Assembly: GCF_032854445.1 (NCBI RefSeq)
Contig: NC_088302.1
Location: 38,384,191-38,448,190 of the forward strand
Source of the DNA: Liolophura sinensis
Lineage: Eukaryota; Mollusca; Polyplacophora; Chitonida; Chitonidae
Reading direction: 5' to 3'
Length of the DNA: 64,000 bases
In this document: piece by piece, positions 1 through 10,429 of the stretch
How the letters are laid out: each line of letters starts with the position of its first letter
Numbering within the stretch: the first letter of the stretch is position 1
The notes under the pieces: model-generated
Seen by the model: the letters and a program-made list of their open reading frames with translations, nothing else
Database searches by the model: none
What the model was told of the DNA's origin: nothing
Made by a program: the position numbers and the translations under genes

Positions 1-22
1 TCTTTCAGCAGGACCTCCATGA

Positions 23-268
23 TTATGAATAATAGCTGTACCTGTTGAATCTCCCTTCTGCAGAGATCCGGGCAGCAGCTAACCCGTGAAAGTACCCCGC
101 AGCTTCGCAAGCGAACTGAATTAAGTTCGGGATACCCATGCTGTTTAATGACATTTCGGATTCAGAAATCACAAGAAGGGAGTTATATAATTTACCATAT
201 ACGTGTGCTTGAAGAAGAAGTGATTCAACCTGGCGTTGAACTACCCGTTTTTTTTTCTTTTTTGACAT
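23..268 (-). CDS. hypothetical 81-codon ORF, possible first coding exon
   Basis: On the minus strand an ATG at 268-266 opens an 81-residue frame beginning MSKKKKKRVVQRQ and ending at a stop at 23-25. The start context is good (A at -3), and the protein looks normal in composition: a basic head, then a mixed region containing LLLQAHVYGKLYNSLL. About 20 codons before the stop there is a reasonable splice donor (CAG|GTACAG; last exon base 42), so it may be a first exon rather than a whole gene; the rest of such a gene would lie left of the window. I recognise no domain. An upstream in-frame ATG at 352 would add 28 residues that look like translated UTR. The call rests only on an open frame, start context and donor; chance is the main alternative. 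Confidence 0.22.
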   Translation of the reverse strand: MSKKKKKRVVQRQVESLLLQAHVYGKLYNSLLVISESEMSLNSMGIPNLIQFACEAAGYFHGLAAARISAEGRFNRYSYYS

Positions 269-272
269 GTTT

Positions 273-734
273 TCAGTAAAAATAAAATTATGGAATGTGT
301 CTTTGGTTAAATGAATGTGTGGAGCTGAAAGTAAACAGTGTACTTTACCCACAAAAAATTATAAATCGATCTTTTTTCATATCATCTCACCTATATTTGT
401 ATACTAGGTACCACGAAAAATTAAACATCCGTCAATATTTAGACAAAAACAATACCCCTGAAATAGTAACATGCTTTTGTGTTTATCTTAGTTATGACGT
501 ATTCATTATGAGACTCGCCTGCTTTATGTTGGTTATCTTGATATTTAGGACAAGGTATGTTCTAGGTTATTGAATGAAATCTGCATTCAAATCGTGTGTC
601 ATGTAAATTATATAAGTTTTCGATTGTAAAATATGTATCTCAGTTTGCGCTGTGATCGCAACCGTTCATACGTATAACGTTGTGATCTGATGGAACACGA
701 TGAATATACAGTCTCCAGCTCTGGGTTACGCGGA
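273..734. other. AT-rich stretch, nothing recognised
   Basis: No repeat, RNA or protein signature was seen. A 92-codon plus-strand frame at 295-573 is low-complexity and AT-driven and is not called. Confidence 0.5.
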
Positions 735-957
735 ATTGGATACAATCGTGAAGCAGTGCGACGAAAATTCTGGACGCTCTGTCATTTTTTACTTACAAGA
801 GAATTATACTCACTGTAAAACTTAAGAAACTTAGGGCGAATGCGTTTGATGAAATAAGCTTAACACTAACAAATGCTACAAGGAAAGATATGTACGTGCC
901 ATATGCAGGACCCTTCGGTATATTGCTGTCAAAGTAAAGATGTAAAAATTGACAAGG
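735..957 (-). pseudogene. fragment of a Naiad-type Penelope-like element (RT C-terminus)
   Basis: The minus strand encodes DSNIPKGPAYGTYIS followed by LVAFV. This matches the reverse-transcriptase C-terminal block of the element at 19-21.8 kb (DSNIPKNSAYGVYIS, RLVAFV). The match then skips about 20 codons and resumes with ISSNAFALSFLSFTVS, aligned to YSIKRFHSKFLNFTMS in the larger copy; the DNA is also alike here, including the shared word CATCAAACGC. Upstream, VNFYIF aligns with the VNYPYL block in another frame, so there is an internal deletion and at least one frameshift. Homology seems to continue weakly to about 735 (CCAGAAT...CG). It is a dead 5'-truncated copy, as is usual for these elements. 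Confidence 0.75.
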
Positions 958-1660
958 CGCTTGCATGACTTCCACCAATATTGTACACCAGTCCATATGT
1001 ATTTGGTAGATTCTGATGTTCCCTGGATTGGACTTACGACTTTACGGTTGTCTGCTTTTTTCATGGACTTGGTACAAACCATATACACTGAGTTGGTATT
1101 ATATCAGTTCTTGGATGGAGATCGAGTTATGTATTTCCTATAATTGAAATTTATGTGTCTACCAATCACTCACACAGACAGATGGCCTTATAAACAGACC
1201 ACTCATAAACTATTTATACAGGATTTAGTAGATAGTTATGATGCGTAAATAAAATTATTCCACGCTAAAATGTAAACGTGTAAATTCAATTTATCATTAC
1301 TAGCTAAAATTTGTTCAGTAGTAACTATTTACTCTATTTCTTCTAAATTTTGAGACACCTGATCTGATCATTTTAGACAATATATATGTATTTCTAGCAG
1401 GAATATTGAGCTTTTTTTCTCACACCGCTAGCCCATCTAATGAACAACATGCTTATATCTTTAATTTTACAAAAAGATCGTAAAGAAATGCAATATTCTA
1501 CTGTCAGTACTACTAATATCTGTCCCAAATTTTAGAAGATTTAGGGTATTGATTGCTATAAGCCACAACCATTGATTTGATTAGCCACACTATTTTAACA
1601 AAGCAAATTATACAATAAATAAAAGGGATATGCAAGAAGTATAAATTCTCAAGCAAATAA
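958..1660. other. AT-rich stretch, nothing firm
   Basis: The first ~70 bases contain a phrase (GACTTCCACCAATATTG) resembling sequence at 6,670 and 12,247, possibly an old dispersed repeat. The rest shows nothing I can name. Confidence 0.4.
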
Positions 1661-1910
1661 TATTTATTTATTTATTTGATTGATGTTTTACGCTGTACTC
1701 AAGAATATTTCACTTATACGACGGCGGCCAGCATTATGGTGGGAGGCGGAAATCCACGACCATCCGCAGGTTGCTGCAGACCATCCCATGTACGGCCAGA
1801 GAGGAAACCAGTATGACCTGGACTTGAACTCACAGCGTATGCATTTGTGAGAGGCTCCTGTGTCATTACGCTGCGCTATCGCACTAACCAACTGTGCCAT
1901 GGAGGCCCCC
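1661..1910 (-). repeat. SINE-A, near full length
   Basis: tRNA-derived SINE read on the minus strand. The tRNA-like head begins GGGGCCTCCATGGCACAG, with an A-box-like GGCACAGTTGG and a B-box-like GAGTTCAAGTCC. Next comes the central domain (CTGCGGATGGTCGTGG, CACCATAATGCTGGCCG), the 3' block AAATATTCTTGAGTAC and an A-rich tail of AAATA units (1661-1680 on the plus strand). Compared with the copy at 41,089 it has lost part of the central GC-rich hairpin. Pol III transcription and LINE-driven retrotransposition are general SINE knowledge, not shown here. Confidence 0.9.
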
Positions 1911-1986
1911 TATCCAATAATAAAATATATGAAGCACTATCTGGCGGGATAAAAACCTCATGGGGGTGCCTAATGTGTCGGGCTGG

Positions 1987-1987
<1 letters not shown>

Positions 1988-2056
<69 letters not shown>
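1988..2056. repeat. (TA)n microsatellite
   Basis: About 34 uninterrupted TA units. It creates an apparent open frame of alternating Tyr and Ile that is not a protein. Confidence 0.97.
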
Positions 2057-2059
<3 letters not shown>

Positions 2060-3277
2060 TATTTTGCAGCTGGCTTTTTATTTACTTAGTTACCTAGGGT
2101 GTATTAAGGCTGCATTTGAATCTTGTGACACATGAGACATTCCCCACTCACAATGTATTTACAATCTCAAGCTGACACATTCTCTGCAACATGGCACTTC
2201 CTGACAACCAACCTGGGAATCGATTGAAACAATAGAGATAAGGAAAAGATTTACCACAACCCAAGTCCACACCTAAGAACGCGTGAGCCATAGACTGTTG
2301 AAATGGTCCATTTTTGACATGGAGGCAGTTCAAATATATTAAACAAAGCAAGGCCTCTATAAGAGCACCCAAGATGCTTGCCACTGCCGTGTCAGGATTT
2401 TTTTCTGAAATGTTCAGACGCAGTAGTAGCGAACGATTTGTAGTGAAGGATAGGATGTAGGTTGGTCATCGTATCCACAGATCAATCCATAACTCGATTG
2501 CATTAAGTGATGAAAGCTATAGTTAAAAGCCAGTGCATGGGATGCTTGAACAACGATTAACTTTGTTTGAACACAAGCCTCAGAACTGGATGATCGACCT
2601 CTTCAATAAAATTATCCTGTAAGATTTTCATTTAGAGATAACCTTGTTACAGCTGTCAGGTTCCGAAGAGATCATATAGAGTCTACAGAAAATATGTCAC
2701 ATTTCGAGCTTGGGACTATTGTTGGAAATTGCAAGCATCGAGGCGTTTCATGTTAAAATCACCTCGTCCTTTTTTTCACAGTGGTGTCATAGATCGATGA
2801 CCACTGCAGGCGCGAATGTGAGATTTTTTTCTACTGGTGCTCGCTCAAGTCCAAACCAGAGATACATGCATATTTTACTATTACTTGCACTATTTTAGAA
2901 TGAATGAAAAATATGGAAAAAAAAATCCTGGTTACGATCACGGAGAGCAACCCTACATGGAGACTATCGTCGTCCCAAAACTTGGGGCGTTTAATGTTTC
3001 CCTACAATTTTTTTTCTAAGCAAGAGTAAATCCTAGATCCATGTTGTCTCAGATATCGGGCTCAGACAATGGGCTGTAAATCGTCACACAATGAACTTAA
3101 ATTGATGTTTACGGTGATCATCCGAAAAGCCATATGGCAAGCCACGAATATTTGTTTCGGATAATGTTTTTAAATTGACGATGTATAACATCTTTTCCGT
3201 TATTCTCATCTAGTGTCTGGATACTGCGAAAAACCTCAGTGGCGTTCCTTAAAATATGTGAACGTGAATCTTGATTT
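2057..3277. other. unique-looking sequence
   Basis: No protein signature. Around 3,060-3,100 there is a loose likeness (ACAATGGGCTGTAAATCGTC) to the 24-bp minisatellite that follows, possibly a decayed seed unit. Confidence 0.4.
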
Positions 3278-3550
3278 CAGTACATCGTCGCACAATGGGC
3301 TCAGTACATCATCCCACAAAGGGCTCAGTACATCGTCGCACAATGGGCTCAGTACATCATCGCACAATGGGCTCAGTACATCGTCGCACAACGGGCTTAG
3401 TACATTGTCGCACAATGACTCAGTACACTGTCGCACAATGGGCTCAGTACTTCGTCGCTCAATGGGCTCAGTACATCGTCGCACAATGGGCTCAGTGCAT
3501 CGTCGCACAATGGGCTCAGTACTTCGTCGCACAATGGGCTCAGTACGTCA
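3278..3550 (+). repeat. 24-bp minisatellite, 11 units
   Basis: The unit starts CAGTACATCGTCGCACAATG and ends GGCT (24 bases). Eleven units fill 3278-3540 (ten of 24 bases and one of 23), with a partial unit after. Variants include TACTTCG and TACATCA for TACATCG. Because 24 is divisible by 3, overlapping frames on both strands stay open (SSHNGLST-type and SVHRRTMG-type repeats). These are artefacts of the period. Confidence 0.97.
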
Positions 3551-4429
3551 CCTTAACGGCATGATTTTCCCTTTTCGGATACATTGGCTATTTCTGGTCG
3601 TCTTGTTCAAAGATTTGTTGTCATGAAAACGCGAACAAAAATCTGTCGGAGAGATCATACTGGTATCATTTCAGGATAAAAAATGCACACACTTTTAATT
3701 TCCATGTATTAAACCCCACCGAAGTACAAAAATAATTCAGTCTTTCAGCTACGTTTTCAGACTTTGCTATAAGTTGAGTAACACTTAGTAAGAGATTGGT
3801 AACTGTAGTAGGAATGCAGCAGAGCAGTTTAGAAATAGCTTCTCCACGCCTGAAATCGCAGTTTCCCACAGCTTACTACTATATACGTAAACGTGTGAAC
3901 AAATAAGACAATGGGCGTAATTCTGTCCTCTACGACTTGATCAAAGGTAACAAATCAATTAACACCATGTGAAATGCTCGTCATCAACTCCTCATGTAGC
4001 CGATAAATCTAGACTCAAGTAGGCTTTCTTACGAAGTTTTGCGAGGCCAGCTAGTCCTGAAGGTGTTATTCTTGCAGTTGGATTTCAAAGTTGACGTCAC
4101 CTTAACTGTTTCGTCTTTGGAAAGAAACATCAATTAACATAATGGACTTCAGGCGCTTGAGCCTAGATAAAGAGGTTTCCATAAAAAAAAACAATGAAGC
4201 AGCGTGCCTTGGAATCGATCAATTTCACATTGTGTATCAATTCAACGAGTTAACTGCTACATGGGCCTTGCACATACTGACGACGGAGAAACTCTCTATC
4301 ATCAAGGAAATTTGAATATAAATGCATCGATCCTTCATTTGGTTCATTTGCGGCCTGGAAAGATTTCTAAGCCGCAGCAGTAGATAAAAGAGACTTGGGG
4401 CTAACGGCCTTATATCCATCATGCTGAAT
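3551..4429. other. unannotated stretch
   Basis: No recognisable coding, RNA or mobile-element signature on either strand. Confidence 0.45.
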
Positions 4430-4705
4430 CATTGGATATGTGAACTGTTGCAATCAAATCGCAACTGGGATACATATAGCATTGTGGGCAGCTTATATAC
4501 AAGCCTGGTTCACGATTGGAATATTGATTTCACGCATTCGCACAGAGCATACCTTGCATCTTTCCAACATCACTGAAAACGTTTGATTGCTTCTCTTTCT
4601 ATCATTCCATCCAATTTTCGCACCCTTGTATACTTTCGTGGTTTTCTGGTAGTTTGTGTTAAACGCCGTTTAGGGAATTGGCCTTGCGATTATTGACCTG
4701 GAATG
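4430..4705 (+). repeat. dispersed repeat family R1, copy 1
   Basis: Collinear with 22,150-22,430. Shared blocks are GTTGCAATCAAA at the left and GTGTTAAACG...GGAA...TGG...TTG.GA.TATTGAC at the right, with looser similarity between (TTGCTTCTCT, TTCTTGT-like words). Class unknown; no terminal repeats seen. Confidence 0.6.
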
Positions 4706-4808
4706 TCCATCTTGGTTGACGGCTCTATACGAACGTCTGCTTCGATGCATATATTGCTAAGGCGTGAAAGAGGTTTCATTTCATTAGACATTATCTGTAT
4801 TCCAACTT

Positions 4809-5330
4809 GTATCAAACAAATAAATCATGCATCTTTATCCTATTTCTCTAACTACGTTTCTTGTAATAGATGGAGAGATTTTCCAGCCTTTTGTTTCCAG
4901 ACAGAATACGTCGACGAACGAACTAAAGACGAACTAAAGCAAATCCCTATATACCGAGTCAAGTAAACAAATCATTCATCTTTATTCATTTTCTCCATTT
5001 CTTGTAAGCCTAGTTAATGTCGAGATTTTCCATCCTAGCGACGGAGATGATGAACAAAAGCTAACTAGCAGCGTTTAAACTGTCATCGTAAAAGTGAATA
5101 ATTCTTAAGTATCACCATCAATCGAATAAAATCCCTATATACCGAGTCAAATAAACAAATCTTTCATCTTTATCCCGTTTCTCCAATTTTTGAACACCTA
5201 TTAAATGTCGGAAATTTCCATCCTAGCGTCGAACGCAGTCTAGATGATGAACATAGGCTATTTTGCCGCGTTTAAAATTGCCGTCATGAAAGTCAGTGAT
5301 TCTTGAATATCAACAACAATCTAATAAAAC
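4809..5330 (+). repeat. 188-bp tandem duplication, about 2.5 units
   Basis: AAATCCCTATATACCGAGTC occurs at 4,941 and 5,129, giving a 188-base period. Each is followed by the same order of blocks: AAACAAATC.TTCATCTTTAT, AATGTCG...TTTCCATCCTAGCG, GATGATGAACA, GCGTTTAAA and GTGA.TATTCTT-like. A third, partial copy lies upstream at 4,809-4,905 (CAAACAAATAAATCATGCATC, GAGATTTTCCAGCC). An 87-codon frame at 4703-4966 runs across the join and is not a gene. Confidence 0.85.
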
Positions 5331-6159
5331 AATTAATTAGTTACACTTGTAACATGCTGCCTTACGTGGAACGCCATGTCAAAGAGACAACATGATTGTC
5401 CTACCCATTCACAATATATAGGCATCCCGACCATGTATGTGTTCGATCACTATGAGGCTAAGTGTCCAATGGTGAGAACGCACTGAGCTTACTGACAAAC
5501 TTGTATACAACTTAACTCGGGTTTTCCAAATACTAACTAGGACATTGTTGTCTTAGTGTTGATGGGACTCAACATAAACCTTACAGACCATTTTCAATGT
5601 ATTGCAGAATCATGTTCGACAGTATACTATGTAAAATATAATGTAAGACAAAAAGAAATAGTGCTATAGTCCAATAGCCAGTACTCGATACTCATACACA
5701 GTTCAGAATCTAAAATTAGACTTGAATTTAAAAACTAAATTTATATTTGTCATGACAGTCTAAGAGAACAATCAACATAAAAACATAAATTCCTAGGTAA
5801 GTCACAATTTTAACGCATTAAACAAACAGCAGATAGATTATTTGATAGAAGTTCATAAGGCCGTTTGTTCATTCGGCATGCGACCTGAGATGAATGACCG
5901 TCGGCTTGTCCATAGATTAAACCGAAGTTCAGTTTCAAAATAATCAGTCGTATGCTTATTGTCAGTAGAACTAGGTTGGTCAGTAGTTGATAACACGGTT
6001 TGTATTTCCCAGGTAACAGCTGATGCCAATTCAAACAGCAAATTACAAAATATCCACGGTTAAATAGAAGAGCAAAGAAACCTTCAGTTTTCAATGATAT
6101 GTGAATCGCCGGACAGAAAATTTATAACACGTAAAATACTGTGTAGCTCTAATAAAGGA
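5331..6159. other. unannotated stretch
   Basis: Nothing recognised. The minus-strand frame at 5810-6094 (94 codons) has no family signature. Confidence 0.4.
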
Positions 6160-6935
6160 TAGATGTAACTGAACCGTATCTCACTGCCAACTGTTTATTC
6201 GGGCACCATACTGGTGTAAAAGTAGTTATGTCTGTGTAGAATAAAGTATGGCCTCCTAAAGCATCTGGTGCTAAACAAGGTCATTTGGCATTAGTCCAGA
6301 ATTCCACATTTGTGCTCGACTTGGGCTGTCTGAGGGCAGAAAATCGCTACATGTGTCACAAGAAATCTCTCAAGATAGTGGAAGGAAGGTGATTTATAAC
6401 TCTGATACTAAATGACATGTTGGGATTATCGCAATAAAATCGGGGACTGCTGTATTCCCTAAGTGGTATGTCCCCCCGGCCTTGTAGCGTCTGGAAGCAT
6501 GGATCTATGCTTCCAGACGCTAGACAGGGCATACCTGCATGCCCCATGCAGTTTTCTGTGATAACATTAGAATGGGGTATGTAATACCTCTTTTCATGAC
6601 TGATATACGCACACGAAAGTTAATCCATATAAAAGGTCATTTTCAGGAATATGATTTTACATGGTGTTCCATACAGATCACAGGACTTTCATCAATATGG
6701 CATACATCCTCTGTGGGTAAGTACGCCCATTACTATCCGAAGATTTGCGGTTTACTCGGATTTCCTACACGCTAATGAGTCCACTCTGACGTCATCAATC
6801 AGGGTCACGATGACCGGTCAAGCAGCTGATACATCACTCGTACTGCCAATCAGATGTCGTTATGTCGTCTGCACGTGCGCTCGACGTCCCGACCATATCC
6901 GTCAATTTTATAACTGATAAATTTACCAGTGAAGT
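6160..6935 (+). repeat. local duplication family D1, first copy
   Basis: Blocks repeat in the same order at 10,430-10,780, 12,220-12,330 and 12,965-13,140. Shared words are GTATGGCCTCCTA / CATGGCCTCCTA; ATGACATGTTGGGAT and TATTCCCTAAG; the CA.CA.ATGG.GTACA.C region near 6,670/12,247; and CAGCTGATA.ATCACTCG with CAGATGTCG and CGACGTCCCGA-like near 6,823/13,000. The copy here is compact; the other is spread over 2.7 kb. Class unknown. Confidence 0.65.
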
Positions 6936-7015
6936 ATGATAAACATCAATGTATTTTATTATCTATTTCTACTTAAGTCATGGTGCTAAGGCCGTGTCGC
7001 TTGCTAGTATTTTAA

Positions 7016-7056
7016 CCATTTACATGAACAATTATGATAAAAGCCAAACTAGACCT
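7016..7056 (+). repeat. flank duplicated with the minisatellite
   Basis: CCATTTACATGAACAATTAT and the following AAAAGCCAAACTAGAC recur almost unchanged at 9,265-9,302, each time upstream of the same minisatellite. At 9.3 kb the ~300 bases between flank and repeat are missing. Confidence 0.85.
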
Positions 7057-7290
7057 GGTTTGACCGTTGCTCGTTGCTCCTCTGGTTGTAGGTGCAGGTT
7101 CAACACCTGAAAAAGAAAGTGCCAAAATTGGGAGGTTTACCCCGGACAGAGGGTTTCCACCACCCATAAAACTGGCAACCATTGTATCACCCAACCCGTA
7201 TCAGATGCGGGTGTTTTCTTCATCTGACGCATTTGGACAAAAAGTTTTCTGAACAGGCATTATGGAGTATATCAAGGAGAGGTCTAAGCC
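7057..7290 (-). repeat. possible decayed SINE-like sequence
   Basis: On the minus strand GGTGGAAACCCTCTGTCC and CAGGTGTTGAACCTGCACC resemble a SINE central domain and a B-box-like segment, but I cannot align them to SINE-A or SINE-B. Low confidence. Confidence 0.25.
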
Positions 7291-7291
7291 G

Positions 7292-7936
7292 TTATACACA
7301 GTTTTCCGCTACATACGTTGTCCCGCTATATACATACAGTGTTCCGCTGCACACAGTGCCACGCTGTATACATACAGTGTCCCGCTACATCAGTGTTGCG
7401 TTATATATATACAATGTCCCGTTATATACGTACAGTGTCCCCCTATATACATATAGTGCCCCGCTATATACATACATTGTCCCGCTACATTATTGTCCCG
7501 CTATATATATATACAGTGTACCGCTACATCATTGTCCCGCTATATACACACTGTGTCCCGCTACATCATTGATCCGCTATATATACACAGTGTCCCGCTA
7601 CATCATTGTTCCTCTATATACACACTGTGTCCCGCTACATCATTGATCCGCTATATATACACAGTGTCCCGCTACATCATTGTTCCGCTATATACACACT
7701 GTGTCCCGCTACATCATTGATCCGCTATATATATATACAGTGTCCCGCTACATCATTGTTCCGTTATATACACACAGTGTCCTGCTACATCAGTGTTCCG
7801 TTATATATATATATTGTGTCCCGCTTTATAAATACAATGTCCCGCTTTATACATACAGTGTCCCGCTGTATACATACAGTGTCCCGCTGCACACAGTGCC
7901 ACGCTATATACATACAGTGCCCCGCTACATCAGTGT
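7292..7936 (+). repeat. CCCGCTATATACA minisatellite, block 1
   Basis: Half-units of 15-23 bases built on GTCCCGCTATATACATACA alternate with a shorter form, CCGCTACATCATTG. Much of the block has a compound period of about 37 bases (GTTCCGCTATATACACACAG then TGTCCCGCTACATCATT). The left part is irregular and the middle homogeneous, as expected when unequal exchange homogenises the core. Several overlapping frames reading SRYI / PLYT are period artefacts. Confidence 0.95.
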
Positions 7937-8153
7937 TTGATGATATATCCGACTGAAGTTTCCAGAAAAGATAAAACGAAATGGCATTAAATATCAAACA
8001 TTAAAATGTCTATCTTGTTTACCCTTAACTTCTGATACTACATGTATTAGATAATAATGGTATTTATTCAAAGATAATTCTTGATTGTGTATGTCTTGTT
8101 AGGATCTATGGAACATGTCTGACAGTAATTCAATGTACACATTGATTCTTCTG
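7937..8153. other. unannotated spacer
   Basis: AT-rich; nothing recognised. Confidence 0.4.
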
Positions 8154-8302
8154 GAGAAACAGATTTTTTTTTTTTTTTTTTTTTTTTGATTGGTGTTTTA
8201 CGCCGTACTCAAGAATATTTCACTTATACGACGGCGGCAAGCATTATGGTGGGTGGAAACCGGGCAGAGCCCGGGGGAAACCCACGACCAGAGAAACAGA
8301 TT
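8154..8302 (-). repeat. 5'-truncated SINE-A with target-site duplication
   Basis: The plus strand reads poly-T (8165-8187), TGATTGGTGTTTTACGCCG, then the central domain up to CCCACGACCA at 8290; the tRNA head is missing. The flanks carry a perfect 12-base duplication, GAGAAACAGATT, at 8154-8165 and 8291-8302. Together these show a 5'-truncated target-primed insertion. It has an intact AAACCGGGCAGAGCCCGG hairpin and little decay, so it is probably young. Confidence 0.95.
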
Positions 8303-8550
8303 GTTACTGTATTAACTGTATCAGTATTATAAGTGTTTATTGTGGAACTGACGTGAAGCTATCCTTAAGTCTGAGGGAAAATTGGTAATTAAACTTTTCT
8401 AGTGAGAAAATTCGTCGGTGGCTCCAGTCCCCTGTTTACAGCTGTCTTCAAATATCATTTAAATCTCATTCTTATACCGTCACAGGATAGTTATTTTTCT
8501 TTCGTCTCTTGACTTATATCAAGGTGTTTTCATTTCCAGCGGTTGGTGAA
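8303..8550. other. unannotated spacer
   Basis: Nothing recognised. Confidence 0.4.
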
Positions 8551-8611
8551 TTTGAATGAATGAATGATTATGGCTTAACGCCACATCGGCAATTTTCTAG
8601 CCCTATCGTGG
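8551..8611 (-). repeat. SINE 3'-end fragment, variant family
   Basis: GAATGAATGAATGATTATGG followed by CTTAACGCCACATCGGCAA and CTATCGTGG resembles the 3' end of a molluscan SINE tail (GAATGA units followed by a TTAACGCC block), distinct from SINE-A and SINE-B. Confidence 0.5.
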
Positions 8612-8614
8612 ATT

Positions 8615-9080
8615 TGAATCGCACGTTTTACATTTGTGTTCTGTTAACTAATTGGAGACAATCTCAGCCAAGTCTCTCGAGTAACATTTAATCCTAAGCC
8701 ATTCATTCAGTAAAGACAGTTCTCTGAGGATGCTGGCATCGATTTTTCGCGTCTCGATTCAAATACAGACACGCAGGCGTTGGCAAGAAGGAGGTTAGGC
8801 AGAAGAACGTCCGCTTTCTTTCACAATACAAAAAGTTTTTAGCAGTTCACTGCCAATACATCTACGCTGCTTTGAGGTTTGCTCTGACAACAAAGTCTCA
8901 TTTGTAGTCAAAAGACCAGTGTTACTGCAAAGGGAGCATTTCAACATCAAAGGTCAGTTTTCCACAGAGAGCTGCCCGATTCGCTTTCCAGCCTGCATGT
9001 TATCCTGGACGAACCATGGTGTTCCAAAATGTCCCGTATTAAAAGCGTCCAGCTGGCATTATTTAAATCTTGTATGAATT
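8615..9080 (+). repeat. dispersed repeat family R2, copy 1 (partial)
   Basis: Aligns with 16,207-16,600 and 17,797-18,280. Shared blocks are CACGTTTTACATTT...GTTCTGT.AACT.ATTGG, TGGCAT...TTTTCGCGTCTC, AGAACGTCCGCTTTCTTTCAC, TTTGAGGTTTGCTCTGA and CAAAAGACCAG. Open frames inside it on either strand are not conserved between copies. Confidence 0.75.
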
Positions 9081-9264
9081 CGTCCTTTCTCTGCTTTATA
9101 CAAACGTACGTCCTTAGTTCCTTGATGTCAAAAATTGTTGCGGAAATTGGTCTTACGATTACTGTCCCGGGTCGAGTATCTCGGTTAAACACTGGTATAG
9201 GAATATCTACTTGGAAACCTTAGTTCCAAGTCATCGCTCGGACACAAAATAAGGGAAGGGAAAC
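9081..9264. other. unannotated spacer
   Basis: Nothing recognised. Confidence 0.4.
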
Positions 9265-9716
9265 CATTTACATGAAAAATTATGATAAAAGCCGAACTAG
9301 ACTGCCACGCTGTATACATACAGTGTCCCGCTACATCAGTGTTGCGTTATATATATACAATGTCCCGTTATATACGCACAGTGTCCCCCTATATACATAT
9401 AGTGCCCCGCTATATACACACATTGTCCCGCTACATTATTGTCCCGCTATATATATATACGGTGTACCGCTACATCATTGATCCGCTATATATACACAGT
9501 GTCCCGCTACATCATTGTTCCGCTATATACACACAGTGTCCCGCTACATCATTGTTCCGCTATATACACACAGTGTCCCGCTACATCATTGTTCCGTTAT
9601 ATACACACAGTGTCCCGCTACATCATTGTTCCGTTATATACATATAGTGTCCCGCTATATACACACAGTGTCCCGCTACATCATTGTTCCGCTATATACA
9701 TAAAGTGTCCCGCTAG
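9265..9716 (+). repeat. CCCGCTATATACA minisatellite, block 2, with duplicated flank
   Basis: Begins with the flank shared with 7,016-7,056, then from 9,303 follows block 1 almost base for base from GCCACGCTGTATACATACAG to the GTACCGCTACATCATTG unit. It then continues as a more regular 37-base repeat, homogenised independently, and ends in CCGCTAGATACAGTGGG. Confidence 0.95.
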
Positions 9717-10429
9717 ATACAGTGGGAAAGGAGACGGGGCCAAACAAACTACTAATTTAAAGCTGTGTTAAGTTTCCTTTATGTCCTTTCCTTTATTTTT
9801 CAAAAATCCTATTATTTCAGGCTATAATATGAATGTTCTGTTTCATGTTCATAGCGGCTAAGCGAAACCAATGATAAGTATACGGTCTGACCCCATAGTC
9901 ATTTATCCGGAACATTTTTGTTTTAAATCTGAAAACCCGCAAAATCTTAAAACCACCCTAAGACCTGTGGCGGTCTATTTTCATAAACAAAAATTCAACG
10001 TATAGAACGTCCAGTGCTTACTCGCCTTAATATTATATTAGATCAGTTTCATTTCACTGCCATTCCGGAACTATCGTCATCTACTTAGTGTGCACTGTAA
10101 GGGCAGTATCTTATTTTCTGTAAAAGAAATTTACCGATCTGTCCTGAATATTGAACCACTAAATCTTACATTTGTATCTAACTTTCGTCATTTTAAAACC
10201 ATAAAAAAGCCTATGGCGACACAACCATGAGCACCCATATAAAATACATGTGCATAAGGTAAGAAATTTACATACACAAGAGAAGCAGTCATCAGTGTCA
10301 TATAGGCATATATTTCAAACAGAAAATTCAAGCTAAACTTCAACCTCAAAGACGTGGATGAAATTCTGTCGATGTGTTGGTAAACATTCATTCAAACTTT
10401 AAGTTATAAATCAGCATCTAGGCATATAA
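9717..10429. other. unannotated stretch
   Basis: No recognised element. A 67-codon minus-strand frame at 10188-10391 is hydrophobic but unrecognised and is not called. Confidence 0.4.

Noticed and set aside
1847-2089. ORF with a long Tyr-Ile run
   Set aside because: Crosses a SINE-A and a (TA)n microsatellite.
7182-7956. Long overlapping Tyr/Ile/Pro-rich ORFs
   Set aside because: Produced by the CCCGCTATATACA minisatellite; several frames are open simultaneously.
7292-9716. CRISPR-like array
   Set aside because: Eukaryotic context; the units are contiguous tandem repeats without unique spacers.
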